This document shows, one piece after another, positions 53,940 through 63,465 of a stretch of DNA of 64,000 nucleotides; position 1 is the first letter of the stretch; every line of letters begins with the position of its first letter. Position numbers and translations under genes: made by a program. This DNA is from Microcoleus sp. AS-A8 (GTDB taxonomy: Bacteria > Cyanobacteriota > Cyanobacteriia > Cyanobacteriales > Coleofasciculaceae), in assembly GCA_039962225.1 (NCBI GenBank), contig JAMPKV010000002.1:434001-498000 (forward strand), in the 5' to 3' direction. A model generated the notes under the pieces. It was given only the letters and a program-made list of their open reading frames with translations, was not told where the DNA came from and made no database searches.

Positions 53940-54854
53940 ATGTTCTTGAATTTTCCGATTACAAACTTCAATGGAGAACTGGCGGCTTTAGGTGCCGCCT
54001 TTTTGTGGGCGCTGTCTGCGGTCATTTACGCTCACCTAGGCCAAAAAATACCGCCGCTAGCCTTAAATTTGAGCAAAGGCGTAATTGCGATCGCCTTGAT
54101 TGCCTTAACTCTGCTTGTGCAAGGCAACTACTGGCCTACGGACATGAATCTTGTTGCTTTAGGATACCTGCTGTTAAGCGGTGCCGTTGGCATTGGTTTA
54201 GGCGACACCTTTTACTTTGAGGCGTTGAACCACTTGGGAGCCAGACGAACCCTGTTACTGGAAGCTTTGGCTCCCCCCTTATCCGCCCTCATCGCCCTGC
54301 TTTTTTTGGGGGAAGCTTTGAGTTTAGGTGCTTGGATGGGGATTTTTCTCACTGTTTTGGGAGTATCTTGGGTGATTAGTGAGCGGGTGCCGGGAACTCC
54401 CGTGAACACCGAAAACTCACTTCGAGGCGTTGGTTTTGCCCTAGTGTCAGCTTTGGCACAGGCCAATGGAGCCGTTTTATCCCGCGCCGCCTTGGCAGAC
54501 ACAAACATTAGCCCTCTATGGAGTACGCTATTGCGCCTAATAGCTTGTGTTGTGGTTTTGCTGCTGTGGATACCGTTTAAACAAGAGTCTCAAGTTGCGT
54601 TTAAACCTTTGCAATCGAAACAATTATTAGGGATTATTATTATCACGGCTTTGTTCAGCACTTACTTAGGAATTATGCTGCAACAAACAGCCCTGAAATA
54701 TACAGCAACAGGAATTGCCCAAGCGCTCCTTTCCACAAGTCCTTTATTTGTCCTACCCATTGCGATCGCCATGGGTGAAATCGTTAGCCCTAGGGCATTT
54801 TTGGGGGTGTTGGTCGCACTGGGAGGGATTGGGCTGTTGTTTGGCTACCAATAA
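53940..54854 (+). CDS. EamA/DMT-family transporter
   Basis: 304 residues, ten hydrophobic segments in two repeats of five, the EamA layout. The first repeat begins ELAALGAAFLWALSAVIYAH and includes LLLSGAVGIGLGDTFYFEAL; the second begins GVGFALVSALAQANGAVLSR and includes YLGIMLQQTALKYTATGIAQ and FLGVLVALGGIGLLFGY. DMT transporters export amino acids, nucleobases or drugs, or import sugars; the substrate cannot be told. Inner membrane. Possibly controlled by the divergent LysR regulator. Confidence 0.92.
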   Translation: MFLNFPITNFNGELAALGAAFLWALSAVIYAHLGQKIPPLALNLSKGVIAIALIALTLLVQGNYWPTDMNLVALGYLLLSGAVGIGLGDTFYFEALNHLGARRTLLLEALAPPLSALIALLFLGEALSLGAWMGIFLTVLGVSWVISERVPGTPVNTENSLRGVGFALVSALAQANGAVLSRAALADTNISPLWSTLLRLIACVVVLLLWIPFKQESQVAFKPLQSKQLLGIIIITALFSTYLGIMLQQTALKYTATGIAQALLSTSPLFVLPIAIAMGEIVSPRAFLGVLVALGGIGLLFGYQ

Positions 54855-55316
54855 CGGTACTCCCAGCGCCAACCCCAGCTTAAAACTATTGATGCAACTT
54901 TGGAATGCATCCTTTGTCGCTCCCCTAAATAGATGCCCGTCAAGGATAAGATTGAGAAAAATTAAACAAGGCTTGCCACTGAGCAAGGGATTAAGTTAAG
55001 GTAGCGCACAGCCTACAACAGTGGTTGGATAAGTTCTGGGCATGGGTTGCATCTCATTTCTGCCAATGTACTTTCAGCCAATCAGTACAGAATGAGTGTT
55101 CTAGGATTTGTTTAAAGATTTTCTGAGGATTAATGTTTCAAGAATGCGTTGATAGCCGATTCAACGCGTAGGGCAAAATCGCCCTCATTTTGACTTGCAG
55201 TAAATGACTGAATCGTGATAAGCAAATTTTTAATTTTTGCCATCACGATAGTTTTTAACATCTACATTTAATCCTTGAATAGCTAAATTGATGCTTGCTA
55301 TGTATCTGTCTCAAAA
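54855..55316. other. Intergenic region with a stem upstream of the sugar ABC genes
   Basis: 462 bp without supported gene. At 55212-55249 an inverted repeat, atcgtgat..gcaaa and tttgc..atcacgat, surrounds a T-rich centre. It lies about 70 bp before the first gene of the ABC operon and might be an operator or a leader stem. Confidence 0.5.
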
Positions 55317-56633
55317 ATGAACCCAATTAATAAGTTAGAAATAAGTCTAAAAAAAGCAGGCAAAAAAATTAGATCTTATGTTTTTTGGGGGTTACTTGTT
55401 TCCTGTATTCTCATGTCTCAGGTGTGGGCGCAACCTGCACGGACACAGGAACCCGTAACCATCACCGCCCTCATTAATGCTGGGGAAGTTTCGTATTGGA
55501 AGAAGTTAATTGTCCAGGATTTCGAGAAAGAAAACCCTGGTATTCATCTGGAGATTATTGAGGCACCCAACGCAACAGATTTGACAGAAAACCTGTACAC
55601 GGCGGCTTTCATTTTGGGTGACTCGCCCTATGATCTGGTTTACATGGATGTGATCTGGACAGGTAAATTTGCGGCGGCTGGCTGGCTTTTAGACCTGAGC
55701 GATCGCATTTCTGAGGACGAGTTGAAAGCCTTTATGGACAAGGATGTGGAGGCGGGTCGTTACAAAGACAAGCTATACCGAATCCCACTCCGTTCCGATG
55801 CCGGAATGCTCTACTATCGTACAGATTTATTGGAACAAATTGGAGCAAAGCCGCCAGAAACGTTTGAGGATTTAGTCAAAACTTCTCAACAATTGCAGGA
55901 GAAAAAAGCAACTCGTTGGGGTTATGTCTGGCAAGGTGCTCAATACGAAGGATTGCCTGCGATGTTTGTCGAAATTCTAGAAGGTTTCGGTGGCTTTTGG
56001 GTGAATTCAGAAACCAACGAAGTTGGACTCGATCAACCAGAGGCGATTCAAGCGGTTGAGTTTTTACGCAGCGCGATCGACAAAAATATTTCACCTCCTG
56101 GAGTTACAAGTTACCGAGAAGAAGACACCCGACGTTTATTTGTAAGTGGTGAATCAGCATTTTTGCGTAACTGGCCTTATGTCTGGGCGACTGCGAATGA
56201 AGCGGGTTCAGAAATTAAGGGCAAGGTTGGGATAAAACCCATGGTTCATATTCCAGGTGCAAAAAGTGGGGCTTGCTTAGGGGGTTGGGGTATGGGAATT
56301 GCTAAAACTTCCAAACATCCTCAAGAAGCTTTGAAAGCCATTCAGTACTTTACTAGCAAAGAAGCACAGCGTCGGTTCACATTGGAAACCGCGAGTATTT
56401 CCAGCCGACGGGATTTATTTAGCGACCCAGAGATTATTGCCAAATATCCGCACTACCCAAAATTCCAAAAATTAGTAGAAAGTGCTGTCTTACGTCCACC
56501 CATTGCTCAGTATGCTCAAGCGTCTGATATTTTGCAGCGCTACCTCAATGCTGCTCTCAGTAATAGAAGCCTCAGTGTGGAAAAAACGATGAAATCTGCG
56601 GCAAATGAAACACGTAATCTGCTAAAGAGTTAA
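55317..56633 (+). CDS. Sugar ABC transporter, substrate-binding protein
   Basis: 438 residues. Signal peptide: VFWGLLVSCILMSQVWAQ. Then a MalE-like solute-binding fold: VTITALINAGEVSYWKKLIV, LGDSPYDLVYMDVIWTGKFA, YRIPLRSDAGMLYYRTDLLE, RWGYVWQGAQYEGLPAMFVE, LGGWGMGIAKTSKHPQEAL. The family binds malto-oligosaccharides, trehalose, glucosylglycerol or similar sugars in the periplasm. It is first in the operon; two permease genes follow at 56730 and 57666. An ATPase gene is absent from the group. It might share a MsmK/GgtA-type ATPase from elsewhere. Confidence 0.92.
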   Translation: MNPINKLEISLKKAGKKIRSYVFWGLLVSCILMSQVWAQPARTQEPVTITALINAGEVSYWKKLIVQDFEKENPGIHLEIIEAPNATDLTENLYTAAFILGDSPYDLVYMDVIWTGKFAAAGWLLDLSDRISEDELKAFMDKDVEAGRYKDKLYRIPLRSDAGMLYYRTDLLEQIGAKPPETFEDLVKTSQQLQEKKATRWGYVWQGAQYEGLPAMFVEILEGFGGFWVNSETNEVGLDQPEAIQAVEFLRSAIDKNISPPGVTSYREEDTRRLFVSGESAFLRNWPYVWATANEAGSEIKGKVGIKPMVHIPGAKSGACLGGWGMGIAKTSKHPQEALKAIQYFTSKEAQRRFTLETASISSRRDLFSDPEIIAKYPHYPKFQKLVESAVLRPPIAQYAQASDILQRYLNAALSNRSLSVEKTMKSAANETRNLLKS

Positions 56634-56639
56634 AGGTTG

Positions 56640-56729
56640 CAATGTAGCAGATTGCAGGCTACACAACTGATTTTAATCTTTAACCTTCAATTTTTCCTCC
56701 AAATCTTCAACCTTTAACCTTCAACCCTG
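56640..56729. repeat. Heptamer array between ABC genes
   Basis: aaggttgcaatg at the left and ctttaaccttcaattttt, cttcaacctttaaccttc at the right: the same AACCTTC units as in the lipid A cluster, in inverted arrangement. The right end directly precedes the permease ATG. Confidence 0.65.
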
Positions 56730-57638
56730 ATGAAAGCCGACCCCATCCGCTTACAAGAACAGAGGACAGGCTGGCTGATGTTAGCCCCTGCTTTGCTGTT
56801 ACTATTACTGGTTTTTGCCTATCCCATTTTGCGCTCATTTGGCTTAAGTTTGTTCACGCAAAATTTGGGGACACAGCTACAACCAGTCTTTTCCGGTTTA
56901 GACAATTACATGCGGATGATGGGGGATGGGCGCTTTTGGCAAAGTCTATCTAACACCATCCTTTTCACCTCAGTATCCGTTCTCCTGGAACTGATTTTTG
57001 GCATGGCGATCGCATTAATTTTAAATCCTAGCTATCAAGGACGGGCATTAGTCCGAACCGTTGCCCTCTTACCCTGGGCATTGCCTACCGCACTTTTAGG
57101 ACTTGCTTGGACATGGATTTTTAATGACCAGTTTGGGGTTTGGAACGACATCTTAATGCGTTTGGGAATCATTCAAACTGGAATCAACTGGTTGGGAGAT
57201 CCAATAACCGCCATGATGGCTGTCATTGCTGCCGATGTTTGGAAGACTACGCCCTTTATTAGTATTTTGCTCCTCGCAGGTTTGCAATCGATTGCTGAAG
57301 ACCTTTACGAAGCTCATGCGATTGATGGTGCAACACCTTGGCAAAGTTTTACAACCATCACGCTGCCGCTATTGATGCCGCAAATTTTAATTGTATTGCT
57401 GTTCCGTTTTGCTGGAGCTTTTGGGGTTTTTGACCTCATCCAAGTCATGACGGGGGGTGGGCCTGGGGGAGCAACTGAAGTGGTATCTCTCTATATCTAT
57501 GCCACAGTTATGCGCTATCTAGATTTTGGCTATGGAGCAGCTTTAGTTGTGGTGACATTTTTATTCCTGGTCGCTGTCGTACTGATGGGTAGTTTCTTCC
57601 TCAGTAAATATCGTGCCAAGATTTCCGGGATGAATTAA
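56730..57638 (+). CDS. Sugar ABC transporter, permease (MalF type)
   Basis: 302 residues, six hydrophobic segments (MLAPALLLLLLVFAYPILRS; VALLPWALPTALLGLAWTWI; ILIVLLFRFAGAFGVFDLIQ). The EAA loop for contact with the ATPase is EDLYEAHAIDGATPWQSFTT (EA-x3-DGA). GGGPGGATEVVSLYIY follows, typical of MalF/UgpA-like subunits. It pairs with the next permease to form the membrane channel. There is no visible ribosome-binding site because the repeat array abuts the ATG. Confidence 0.93.
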   Translation: MKADPIRLQEQRTGWLMLAPALLLLLLVFAYPILRSFGLSLFTQNLGTQLQPVFSGLDNYMRMMGDGRFWQSLSNTILFTSVSVLLELIFGMAIALILNPSYQGRALVRTVALLPWALPTALLGLAWTWIFNDQFGVWNDILMRLGIIQTGINWLGDPITAMMAVIAADVWKTTPFISILLLAGLQSIAEDLYEAHAIDGATPWQSFTTITLPLLMPQILIVLLFRFAGAFGVFDLIQVMTGGGPGGATEVVSLYIYATVMRYLDFGYGAALVVVTFLFLVAVVLMGSFFLSKYRAKISGMN

Positions 57639-57665
57639 TCGTAAGTAATGAAAATGGCATAGTTT

Positions 57666-58544
57666 ATGACTGCAATTCCCAATGCTCCAGCTCCGAAAAT
57701 TCAGGCCAGTAAAATCAATGTCCTCAAGCAGGTTATCTTACCCTTGGGCATCTTCTTGCTCTTAATCTTTTGTCTCGCGCCGATTCTCTGGCAATTACTT
57801 ACATCCATTAAGATCAATAAGGATATCTCCGCTGTTCCCAACGTCTATATTCCTAGCCAGTATACGTTCAAGCACTATATTGACTTATTCCTGCGTCGTC
57901 CTTTTGCTCGATACATCTTCAATAGTTTCTTTGTTTCCCTTGTCTCTACATTTCTTTGTTTAGCGATTGGGACACCCGCTGCTTACGCTCTCGCACGCTT
58001 ACGCCTTCCTGGTGAAAATATTATCCTGGCAGGCATTTTATCGATTACTTTATTCCCCTTTGTTTTGTTCTTTCTGGGGTTACTAGAAGTTATCCAGCTC
58101 CTAAAATTGGGTAACAACTATCTGGCCTTAATTATCCCCTATATAGCGCTCAACTTACCTTTAACCATTTCGATCATGCGGAGCTTCTTTCTCCAGCTCC
58201 CTGTGGAATTAGAAGATGCTGCTAAGGTCGATGGTTACAACACCTGGCAAATGTTGACCCAAATTTTGCTACCTATGACGGTTCCGGCACTGGTAACAAC
58301 TGGGGTACTGACTTTTATCTTTGCGTGGAATGAGTTTATTTTCGCCCTCACGTTTATTACCCGTGAATCGATGAAGACGATTCCTGTTGCTACCGCTCAA
58401 TTAGGTACAACATCCGTCTTTGAACTTCCCTATGGTGCCATTGCCGCCGCCACAGTTTTGGGGACGTTACCTTTAGTATTGCTCGTGCTATTCTTCCAAC
58501 GGCGAATTGTTCAGGGTCTAACCGCAGGCGCTATTAAAGGTTAA
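57666..58544 (+). CDS. Sugar ABC transporter, permease (MalG type)
   Basis: 292 residues. Six hydrophobic segments; N-terminal LPLGIFLLLIFCLAPILWQL. EAA loop: VELEDAAKVDGYNTWQMLTQ (EDAAKVDGY). FAWNEFIFALTFI and the C-terminal FFQRRIVQGLTAGAIKG are typical of MalG/UgpE subunits. It starts 27 bp after the MalF-type gene and is last of the operon; the expected ATPase gene does not follow. Confidence 0.93.
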   Translation: MTAIPNAPAPKIQASKINVLKQVILPLGIFLLLIFCLAPILWQLLTSIKINKDISAVPNVYIPSQYTFKHYIDLFLRRPFARYIFNSFFVSLVSTFLCLAIGTPAAYALARLRLPGENIILAGILSITLFPFVLFFLGLLEVIQLLKLGNNYLALIIPYIALNLPLTISIMRSFFLQLPVELEDAAKVDGYNTWQMLTQILLPMTVPALVTTGVLTFIFAWNEFIFALTFITRESMKTIPVATAQLGTTSVFELPYGAIAAATVLGTLPLVLLVLFFQRRIVQGLTAGAIKG

Positions 58545-58576
58545 TCGCAAATCTGCCTTCATCACCAAGAAAGGTA

Positions 58577-58812
58577 CCGGAGCTCATACGAGGAGGCAGG
58601 AGGCAGATGGCAGAAGGTAAGAAGAAAAAAGAACTCTCTTTCCTGGGGAGAAAAGCCCACGATTCAAAGAAAAAAGTTGGGGAAAAGAGATGATAATCGT
58701 CTCTTGAATCCAAACATCCTTTTTCAATCCCACGCTTTTAAACGTGAGAACCTTCTGCCCTTGTACTTTTGCCCTCTGCCTTCTACCTTCTGCCTTCTGC
58801 CTTCTGCCTTCT
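58577..58812. repeat. Inverted GGCAGAAGG / CCTTCTGCC arrays
   Basis: The left part has ggcaggaggcagatggcaga units near 58593-58618; the right part has tandem gccttct heptamers from about 58745 to 58812, inverted relative to the left. The left end is a 20-bp word (58577-58596) identical to the inner arm of the element at 51693-51847. The array ends 15 bp from the O-methyltransferase stop. Confidence 0.75.
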
Positions 58813-58826
58813 GCTATAACTTAAAC

Positions 58827-59516
58827 TTACGGACGCTTGAGGGTTAGGGTGAGTCCATCCGCAATCGGGACAAGGCTTAGCGTTACCCGTTGATCTTGGT
58901 GTAACTTCTGGTTAAAAGCGCGAATTGAGTTGGTTTGGTTATCTTTTACTTGAGAGTCCGCAACTCGTCCTGACCACAGAACATTATCGATCGCAATTAG
59001 ACCACCAGGGCGAATTAACTCCAGCGATTGCTCATAATACTTCTCATAATTGGCCTTATCCGCATCAATGAAGGCAAAATCAAAGGTTCCCGCCTGTCCA
59101 GTGGTGAGGAGTTCATCCAAGGTTTGCAGTGCAGGTGCTAATCGTAAATCAATCTTATCGGCTACCCCAGCCGCTTCCCAGTAACGACGCGCAATCGTGG
59201 TGTATTCCTCACTCACATCACAGGCGACCATTTTTCCCTGAGGAGGCAGTGCCATCGCCACACACAGGGAGCTGTAACCCGTAAATACCCCAATTTCTAA
59301 GGTTTTTGTCGCACCGAGCAATTGCACCAGCAGCGCCATAAATTGACCTTGTTCCGGCGAAATCTGCATCATCGCCATCGGCAGATGGGCGGTTTCGTCC
59401 CGCAGTTGTCGGAGAATATCTGACTCTCGCAGGGAAACGGATAAAAGGTAATCGTAGAGTGGATGATCAAGCCCAAGAGTCTTTTTTGTCATGATGGGTG
59501 AGGAAAAATGAGACAA
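58827..59516 (-). CDS. Class I SAM-dependent O-methyltransferase
   Basis: 229 residues, CCoAOMT-like family (Methyltransf_3). Family marks: PEQGQFMALLVQLLGATKTL, EIGVFTGYSSLCVAMALP (SAM loop), VACDVSEEYTTIARRYWEAA, TFDFAFIDADKANYEKYYEQ with the metal-binding Asp, and IAIDNVLWSGRV. Cation-dependent enzymes of this type methylate catechol-like groups; a homologue from Synechocystis has been studied. Cytosolic. Transcribed alone, divergent from the lipoprotein gene. Confidence 0.93.
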   Translation of the reverse strand: MSHFSSPIMTKKTLGLDHPLYDYLLSVSLRESDILRQLRDETAHLPMAMMQISPEQGQFMALLVQLLGATKTLEIGVFTGYSSLCVAMALPPQGKMVACDVSEEYTTIARRYWEAAGVADKIDLRLAPALQTLDELLTTGQAGTFDFAFIDADKANYEKYYEQSLELIRPGGLIAIDNVLWSGRVADSQVKDNQTNSIRAFNQKLHQDQRVTLSLVPIADGLTLTLKRP

Positions 59517-59545
59517 CCACTGCTTATCCTATCGTTTGAAGTCCT

Positions 59546-59986
59546 ATGCATAGAGCCGCAAGATTAATCGTAAGCCTTGTTTTAACAGCGATTTTCTTGG
59601 TTGCGCTGACCGCTTGTGGGGCAAACACGCCCCCCCTTGGACTCGCACCGAATAAGCAATTGGTGCAAAAAGCGATCGCTCTCCAAGTCAATCAAACCCA
59701 AGAACGACTCACTCAACGCTTGCAATCTATCCCCCCCAAAATTCAAATCACTCAGGTTACACTCAAGCAATTAGAACCTTTGTTTCTGGATGATTTAGCC
59801 ACTTTTCACATCTGGGGTACCTACAGCTTTAAAGTGAACTTACCTTCTCAACAGCTTCCTCAACAACAGCGTCCTTTTGATGTCTACTTGCAACGGCAGC
59901 CGGAAGGTAAAACTTGGCGTCTGGTTATACCTGATCGTATGGGCAATAGTTCCCCAGTGAGTTGGCGCACTTATGTGATTCCTTAA
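59546..59986 (+). CDS. Hypothetical lipoprotein
   Basis: 146 residues. N-terminal signal LIVSLVLTAIFLVALTAC ends with lipobox LTAC, so the mature protein is anchored through its Cys. The mature part has a helix (LVQKAIALQVNQTQERLTQR) and a strand-rich domain (IQITQVTLKQLEPLFLDDLA, TFHIWGTYSFKVNLPS, PFDVYLQRQPEGKTWRLVIP), similar in outline to small cystatin-like folds. Cyanobacterial proteins of this kind are uncharacterised. Confidence 0.8.
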   Translation: MHRAARLIVSLVLTAIFLVALTACGANTPPLGLAPNKQLVQKAIALQVNQTQERLTQRLQSIPPKIQITQVTLKQLEPLFLDDLATFHIWGTYSFKVNLPSQQLPQQQRPFDVYLQRQPEGKTWRLVIPDRMGNSSPVSWRTYVIP

Positions 59987-60097
59987 CCCGAAACAAAGGT
60001 AATGTTCAGGCTCGGTGGTTACTGTACAAAACAGTCAGTGACAATAATGTCAACAAATTGTTACATATTGTAATACTTAACCTTTGTAGAGGTTGCC

Positions 60098-63055
60098 ATG
60101 CCACTCAGCCGTTTGTCTGAGCCGTCCCTTGTTTGTGAGCAAATTCTTGACTGCATTGGAGCGATCGCGTCTGGCATTGCTCAATCCCAAGCATTAAACA
60201 CGATTCTGAACATAGCCGTTGAGGAAGTACGGAAAATCCTTCAGACGGATCGAGTCGTGATTTATCGCTTCGATCCTGACGGGAGTGGCGTTGTCGTGGT
60301 TGAGTCGGTTGGTTCTAACTGGACACCAATACTGAACCAAACCATAGATGATTCCTGTTTTGCCCACCACTGGGCACAGGCTTACAACCAGGGTGACTTT
60401 AGGGCGATTGAAGACATTTACACCCCTGATATGCAGCCCTGTTACCTTGAATTTCTCACTCAGTTCCAAGTCCGGGCAAACCTGGTAGTTCCCATCCTGC
60501 CCAAGCATCCAATGCCACAATCTAAAAACCAAAATCCATTATGGGGATTGCTCATTGCTCATCATTGTTCCAGTTCTCGGTCGTGGCAGCCATTAGAGGT
60601 AAAATTGCTCCAACAAATCGCCATGCAGGTTGCGATCGCCATTGGGCAAACACAAGCTGTTGATGCATTCCACGCAGAAGTAACCCAACGGCAAGAGGCA
60701 CAGGCTAAACTGCAAGCGAGTGAAGAATTTTTGCACAGCATCTATGAGGGTGCAGCCCATGCAATTTTTGTCGTTGATGTGCTGCCATCCGGTGAGTTCC
60801 GTTTTGCGGGCTTAAACCCAGCCCATGAGCAAATAAGTGGACTACGCAGCGAGGACATCGAAGGCAAATCACCGGAACAAGTACTTCCTCCAACTGCGGC
60901 GGCGGCGGTTTCTGCCAACTATGCTCGGTGTGTTCAAGCCGGAACCACCATTTCTTACGAAGAGTGCCTGCCCGTTGAAGGCAAAGAGGCTTGGTGGCTC
61001 ACCACCCTCACTCCACTCCGAGATGCACAGTCTAAGATATATCAGTTAACTGGTACCAGCATCAATATTACGGATCGCCAGCAGGCAGAAGAGAAACTCA
61101 GCAGACAAAAGGAGTTTCTGCGTAATGTCATCGATACAAACCCAAACTTGATTGCTGTCAAAGATTGGGAGGGAAGGTTTAGGCTGGTCAATCAAGCCCT
61201 TGCGGACATGTATTGCACAACGGTTGAAGACCTAATCGGAAAGACGGATAGAGATTTTAATTCTCATCCAGCAGAAGTCGAGCATTATCTTCACGACGAT
61301 CGGCAAGTCATGAGTTTGTTGCAATCCAAGTTCATTCCTGAAGAAATCCTCACCTGCCCAACTGGAGAAGTTCATTATTTACAGACGATCAAGAAGCCGC
61401 TACTATCACCCGATGGTAGGACGCGCTATGTGCTAATCACAGCAACAAACATCACGGCTCGCAAACGAGCTGAACAGGAACGCGATCGCGAAGCCGCCGC
61501 CAAGCATCGCCTCTTTGAACACATTGAACAGCAAAACCAAACCTTGGAAGCCAAAGTGCAAGAGCGAACGGCACAACTAAGTATTGCGAATGAGCAGCTA
61601 CAGCAGGAGGTAACGGATCGCAAGCGGGTAGAAGAGGAATTAAGAAAGAGTGAAGAACGCTGGCAATTAGCTGTCAAGGGTAACAATGTGGGGATTTGGG
61701 ACTTGAACCTAAAAACCAACAAAGTCTTCCGCTCGGCTCGTTACAAAGAAATACTCGGTTATCAAGACCACGAACTTGGGGACGACAATGATGATTGGGT
61801 AAGGCGCATCCATCCCGATGATTTTGAGCGGGTGATGCAAGTCAACCACGATTATCTGACTCGGAAAATACCCGATTATGCTGTAGAGTACCGTCTGCGC
61901 TGCCAGAATGGCAATTATAAATGGGTTTTGGGACGGGCACAAGCGGTTTGGGATCAAGCTGGGAGTGCCGTGCGAATGGTAGGCTCAACCACCGACATTA
62001 GCGAGCGCAAGCAGGCAGAAGAGGCTTTGCGCGAAAGTGAACAACAGTTCCGTCAAATCTTCCAAGATGCTTCCATTGGTATGGCTCTCATCGACTTCCA
62101 GAGCCATCAATTTATTCAGGTGAACCCCGCCTGGTGTCGGTTACTGGGATATTCTGCATCAGAAATCGTATCTCTCACGTTTGACCAAATCACCCATCCC
62201 GATGATTTGCCGCAAGATTTGCACGACTTGGAGCAACGTGATCCTGGTAAGATCGACAGCTACCGCCTAGAAAAGCGCTATTTCAAGAAGAATGGTGAAC
62301 TCATGTGGGGGAATCTTACAGTGACAGTTCTCACAGAGCAAGAGGGTTTGCCCAGGTTTACCCTAGCCATGATTGAAGATATTACGGAACGTAAGCAGAC
62401 AGAAGAGGTAATTCAAGCTTCCCTGCTGGAAAAAGAAACCCTGCTCAAAGAGATTCACCACCGCGTCAAAAATAACTTACAGATTATCTCCAGCCTACTC
62501 CGCTTGCAATCAAGGCAAATTCAAGACCAGTGGACTCTCGAATTGTTCAAAGAGAGCCAGAACCGAGTGCAGGCCATGGCGCTGATTCATGAGAAGCTTT
62601 ATCAATCTTCTAACTTAGCTCAAATTGACTTCCAGGAATACATTACAACCCTAGTTGAGCATTTATGTCGTTCTTACGACATTCATCAACCCGCTATCAC
62701 GATTAAAATTAATGTGGAGCCAGTTCCACTCCCTATTGATACAGCGATACCTTGTGGTTTGATTATTAATGAACTGGTTAGTAACTCTCTCAAGTACGCC
62801 TTTCCTGGGAATCAAGGGGGTGAAATTTGTCTTAAGCTTCAGTTCGGAGCGTCGTCATGCAATGCGCCAGTAGACACAGAGCAGTTTATCCTTACCGTCA
62901 GGGATAATGGCATCGGTTTGCCAGAAAACTTAGACTTTCGCAACACTAGCTCCCTTGGTTTACAGTTGGTGTGTCGATTGGCTAAGCAGATAAGAGGTAG
63001 CCTAGAACTCAACCGCCGTCAGGGAACTGAATTTAATCTCGTATTTGCCTCATGA
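60098..63055 (+). CDS. GAF/multi-PAS sensor histidine kinase (HisKA_2)
   Basis: 985 residues. A gagg ribosome-binding site precedes the ATG. GAF domain at about 20-195 (LQTDRVVIYRFDPDGSGVVV; no Cys in the usual bilin-binding SCH context was identified, though DDSCFAHH occurs). PAS domains: about 205-335, 340-465, 525-650 and 655-775, with PAC segments such as VRMVGSTTDISERKQAEEAL. Then HisKA_2: LLKEIHHRVKNNLQIISSLL with the phosphoacceptor His, and an HATPase: INELVSNSLKYAFPG (N box), VRDNGIGLPENLD (G1), LGLQLV and EFNLVFA. Without membrane segment, so a cytosolic sensor. The next gene encodes a response regulator hybrid, a probable partner. Confidence 0.93.
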   Translation: MPLSRLSEPSLVCEQILDCIGAIASGIAQSQALNTILNIAVEEVRKILQTDRVVIYRFDPDGSGVVVVESVGSNWTPILNQTIDDSCFAHHWAQAYNQGDFRAIEDIYTPDMQPCYLEFLTQFQVRANLVVPILPKHPMPQSKNQNPLWGLLIAHHCSSSRSWQPLEVKLLQQIAMQVAIAIGQTQAVDAFHAEVTQRQEAQAKLQASEEFLHSIYEGAAHAIFVVDVLPSGEFRFAGLNPAHEQISGLRSEDIEGKSPEQVLPPTAAAAVSANYARCVQAGTTISYEECLPVEGKEAWWLTTLTPLRDAQSKIYQLTGTSINITDRQQAEEKLSRQKEFLRNVIDTNPNLIAVKDWEGRFRLVNQALADMYCTTVEDLIGKTDRDFNSHPAEVEHYLHDDRQVMSLLQSKFIPEEILTCPTGEVHYLQTIKKPLLSPDGRTRYVLITATNITARKRAEQERDREAAAKHRLFEHIEQQNQTLEAKVQERTAQLSIANEQLQQEVTDRKRVEEELRKSEERWQLAVKGNNVGIWDLNLKTNKVFRSARYKEILGYQDHELGDDNDDWVRRIHPDDFERVMQVNHDYLTRKIPDYAVEYRLRCQNGNYKWVLGRAQAVWDQAGSAVRMVGSTTDISERKQAEEALRESEQQFRQIFQDASIGMALIDFQSHQFIQVNPAWCRLLGYSASEIVSLTFDQITHPDDLPQDLHDLEQRDPGKIDSYRLEKRYFKKNGELMWGNLTVTVLTEQEGLPRFTLAMIEDITERKQTEEVIQASLLEKETLLKEIHHRVKNNLQIISSLLRLQSRQIQDQWTLELFKESQNRVQAMALIHEKLYQSSNLAQIDFQEYITTLVEHLCRSYDIHQPAITIKINVEPVPLPIDTAIPCGLIINELVSNSLKYAFPGNQGGEICLKLQFGASSCNAPVDTEQFILTVRDNGIGLPENLDFRNTSSLGLQLVCRLAKQIRGSLELNRRQGTEFNLVFAS

Positions 63056-63465
63056 ATGAAATGGGTCACTAACATCCCCCCCATGGCATAAATTGAGACT
63101 TTTCCGACTTCTTATTCCGGGAAATCAATATTAAGATATACTTAATATTTCCGTCGCTTGGTGGTTGAGAGTTTGTCAATCTTCCCACTCCTGCATTCAA
63201 AAATTAAGTGAAGAACAACCTTCTAACAGGAGTTTGCTAACGACAGGCTACCCAGCCTCCGACAGTAATAGATAATCGATGAAACGTGAGCAGGCGGGTT
63301 CGTTTATCCCTTCAGCATTGAGCGTTCAACATTTAATGTTAAACGTTCAACGTTCAGCATTTACCTAGAGAACCCCAAGCCGATGACTAATAACTAATGA
63401 CCAATGACCCGCCAATCTTATTTGGCAGACAGAAATAGAAACGGTATAACTGCCTTTTATTAATT
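63056..63465. other. Intergenic region with short repeats
   Basis: 410 bp between the kinase gene and the hybrid regulator gene. Near 63320-63365 are units of cgttcaac, aacattt and aatgtt in tandem and inverted order. No gene is supported. Confidence 0.5.
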
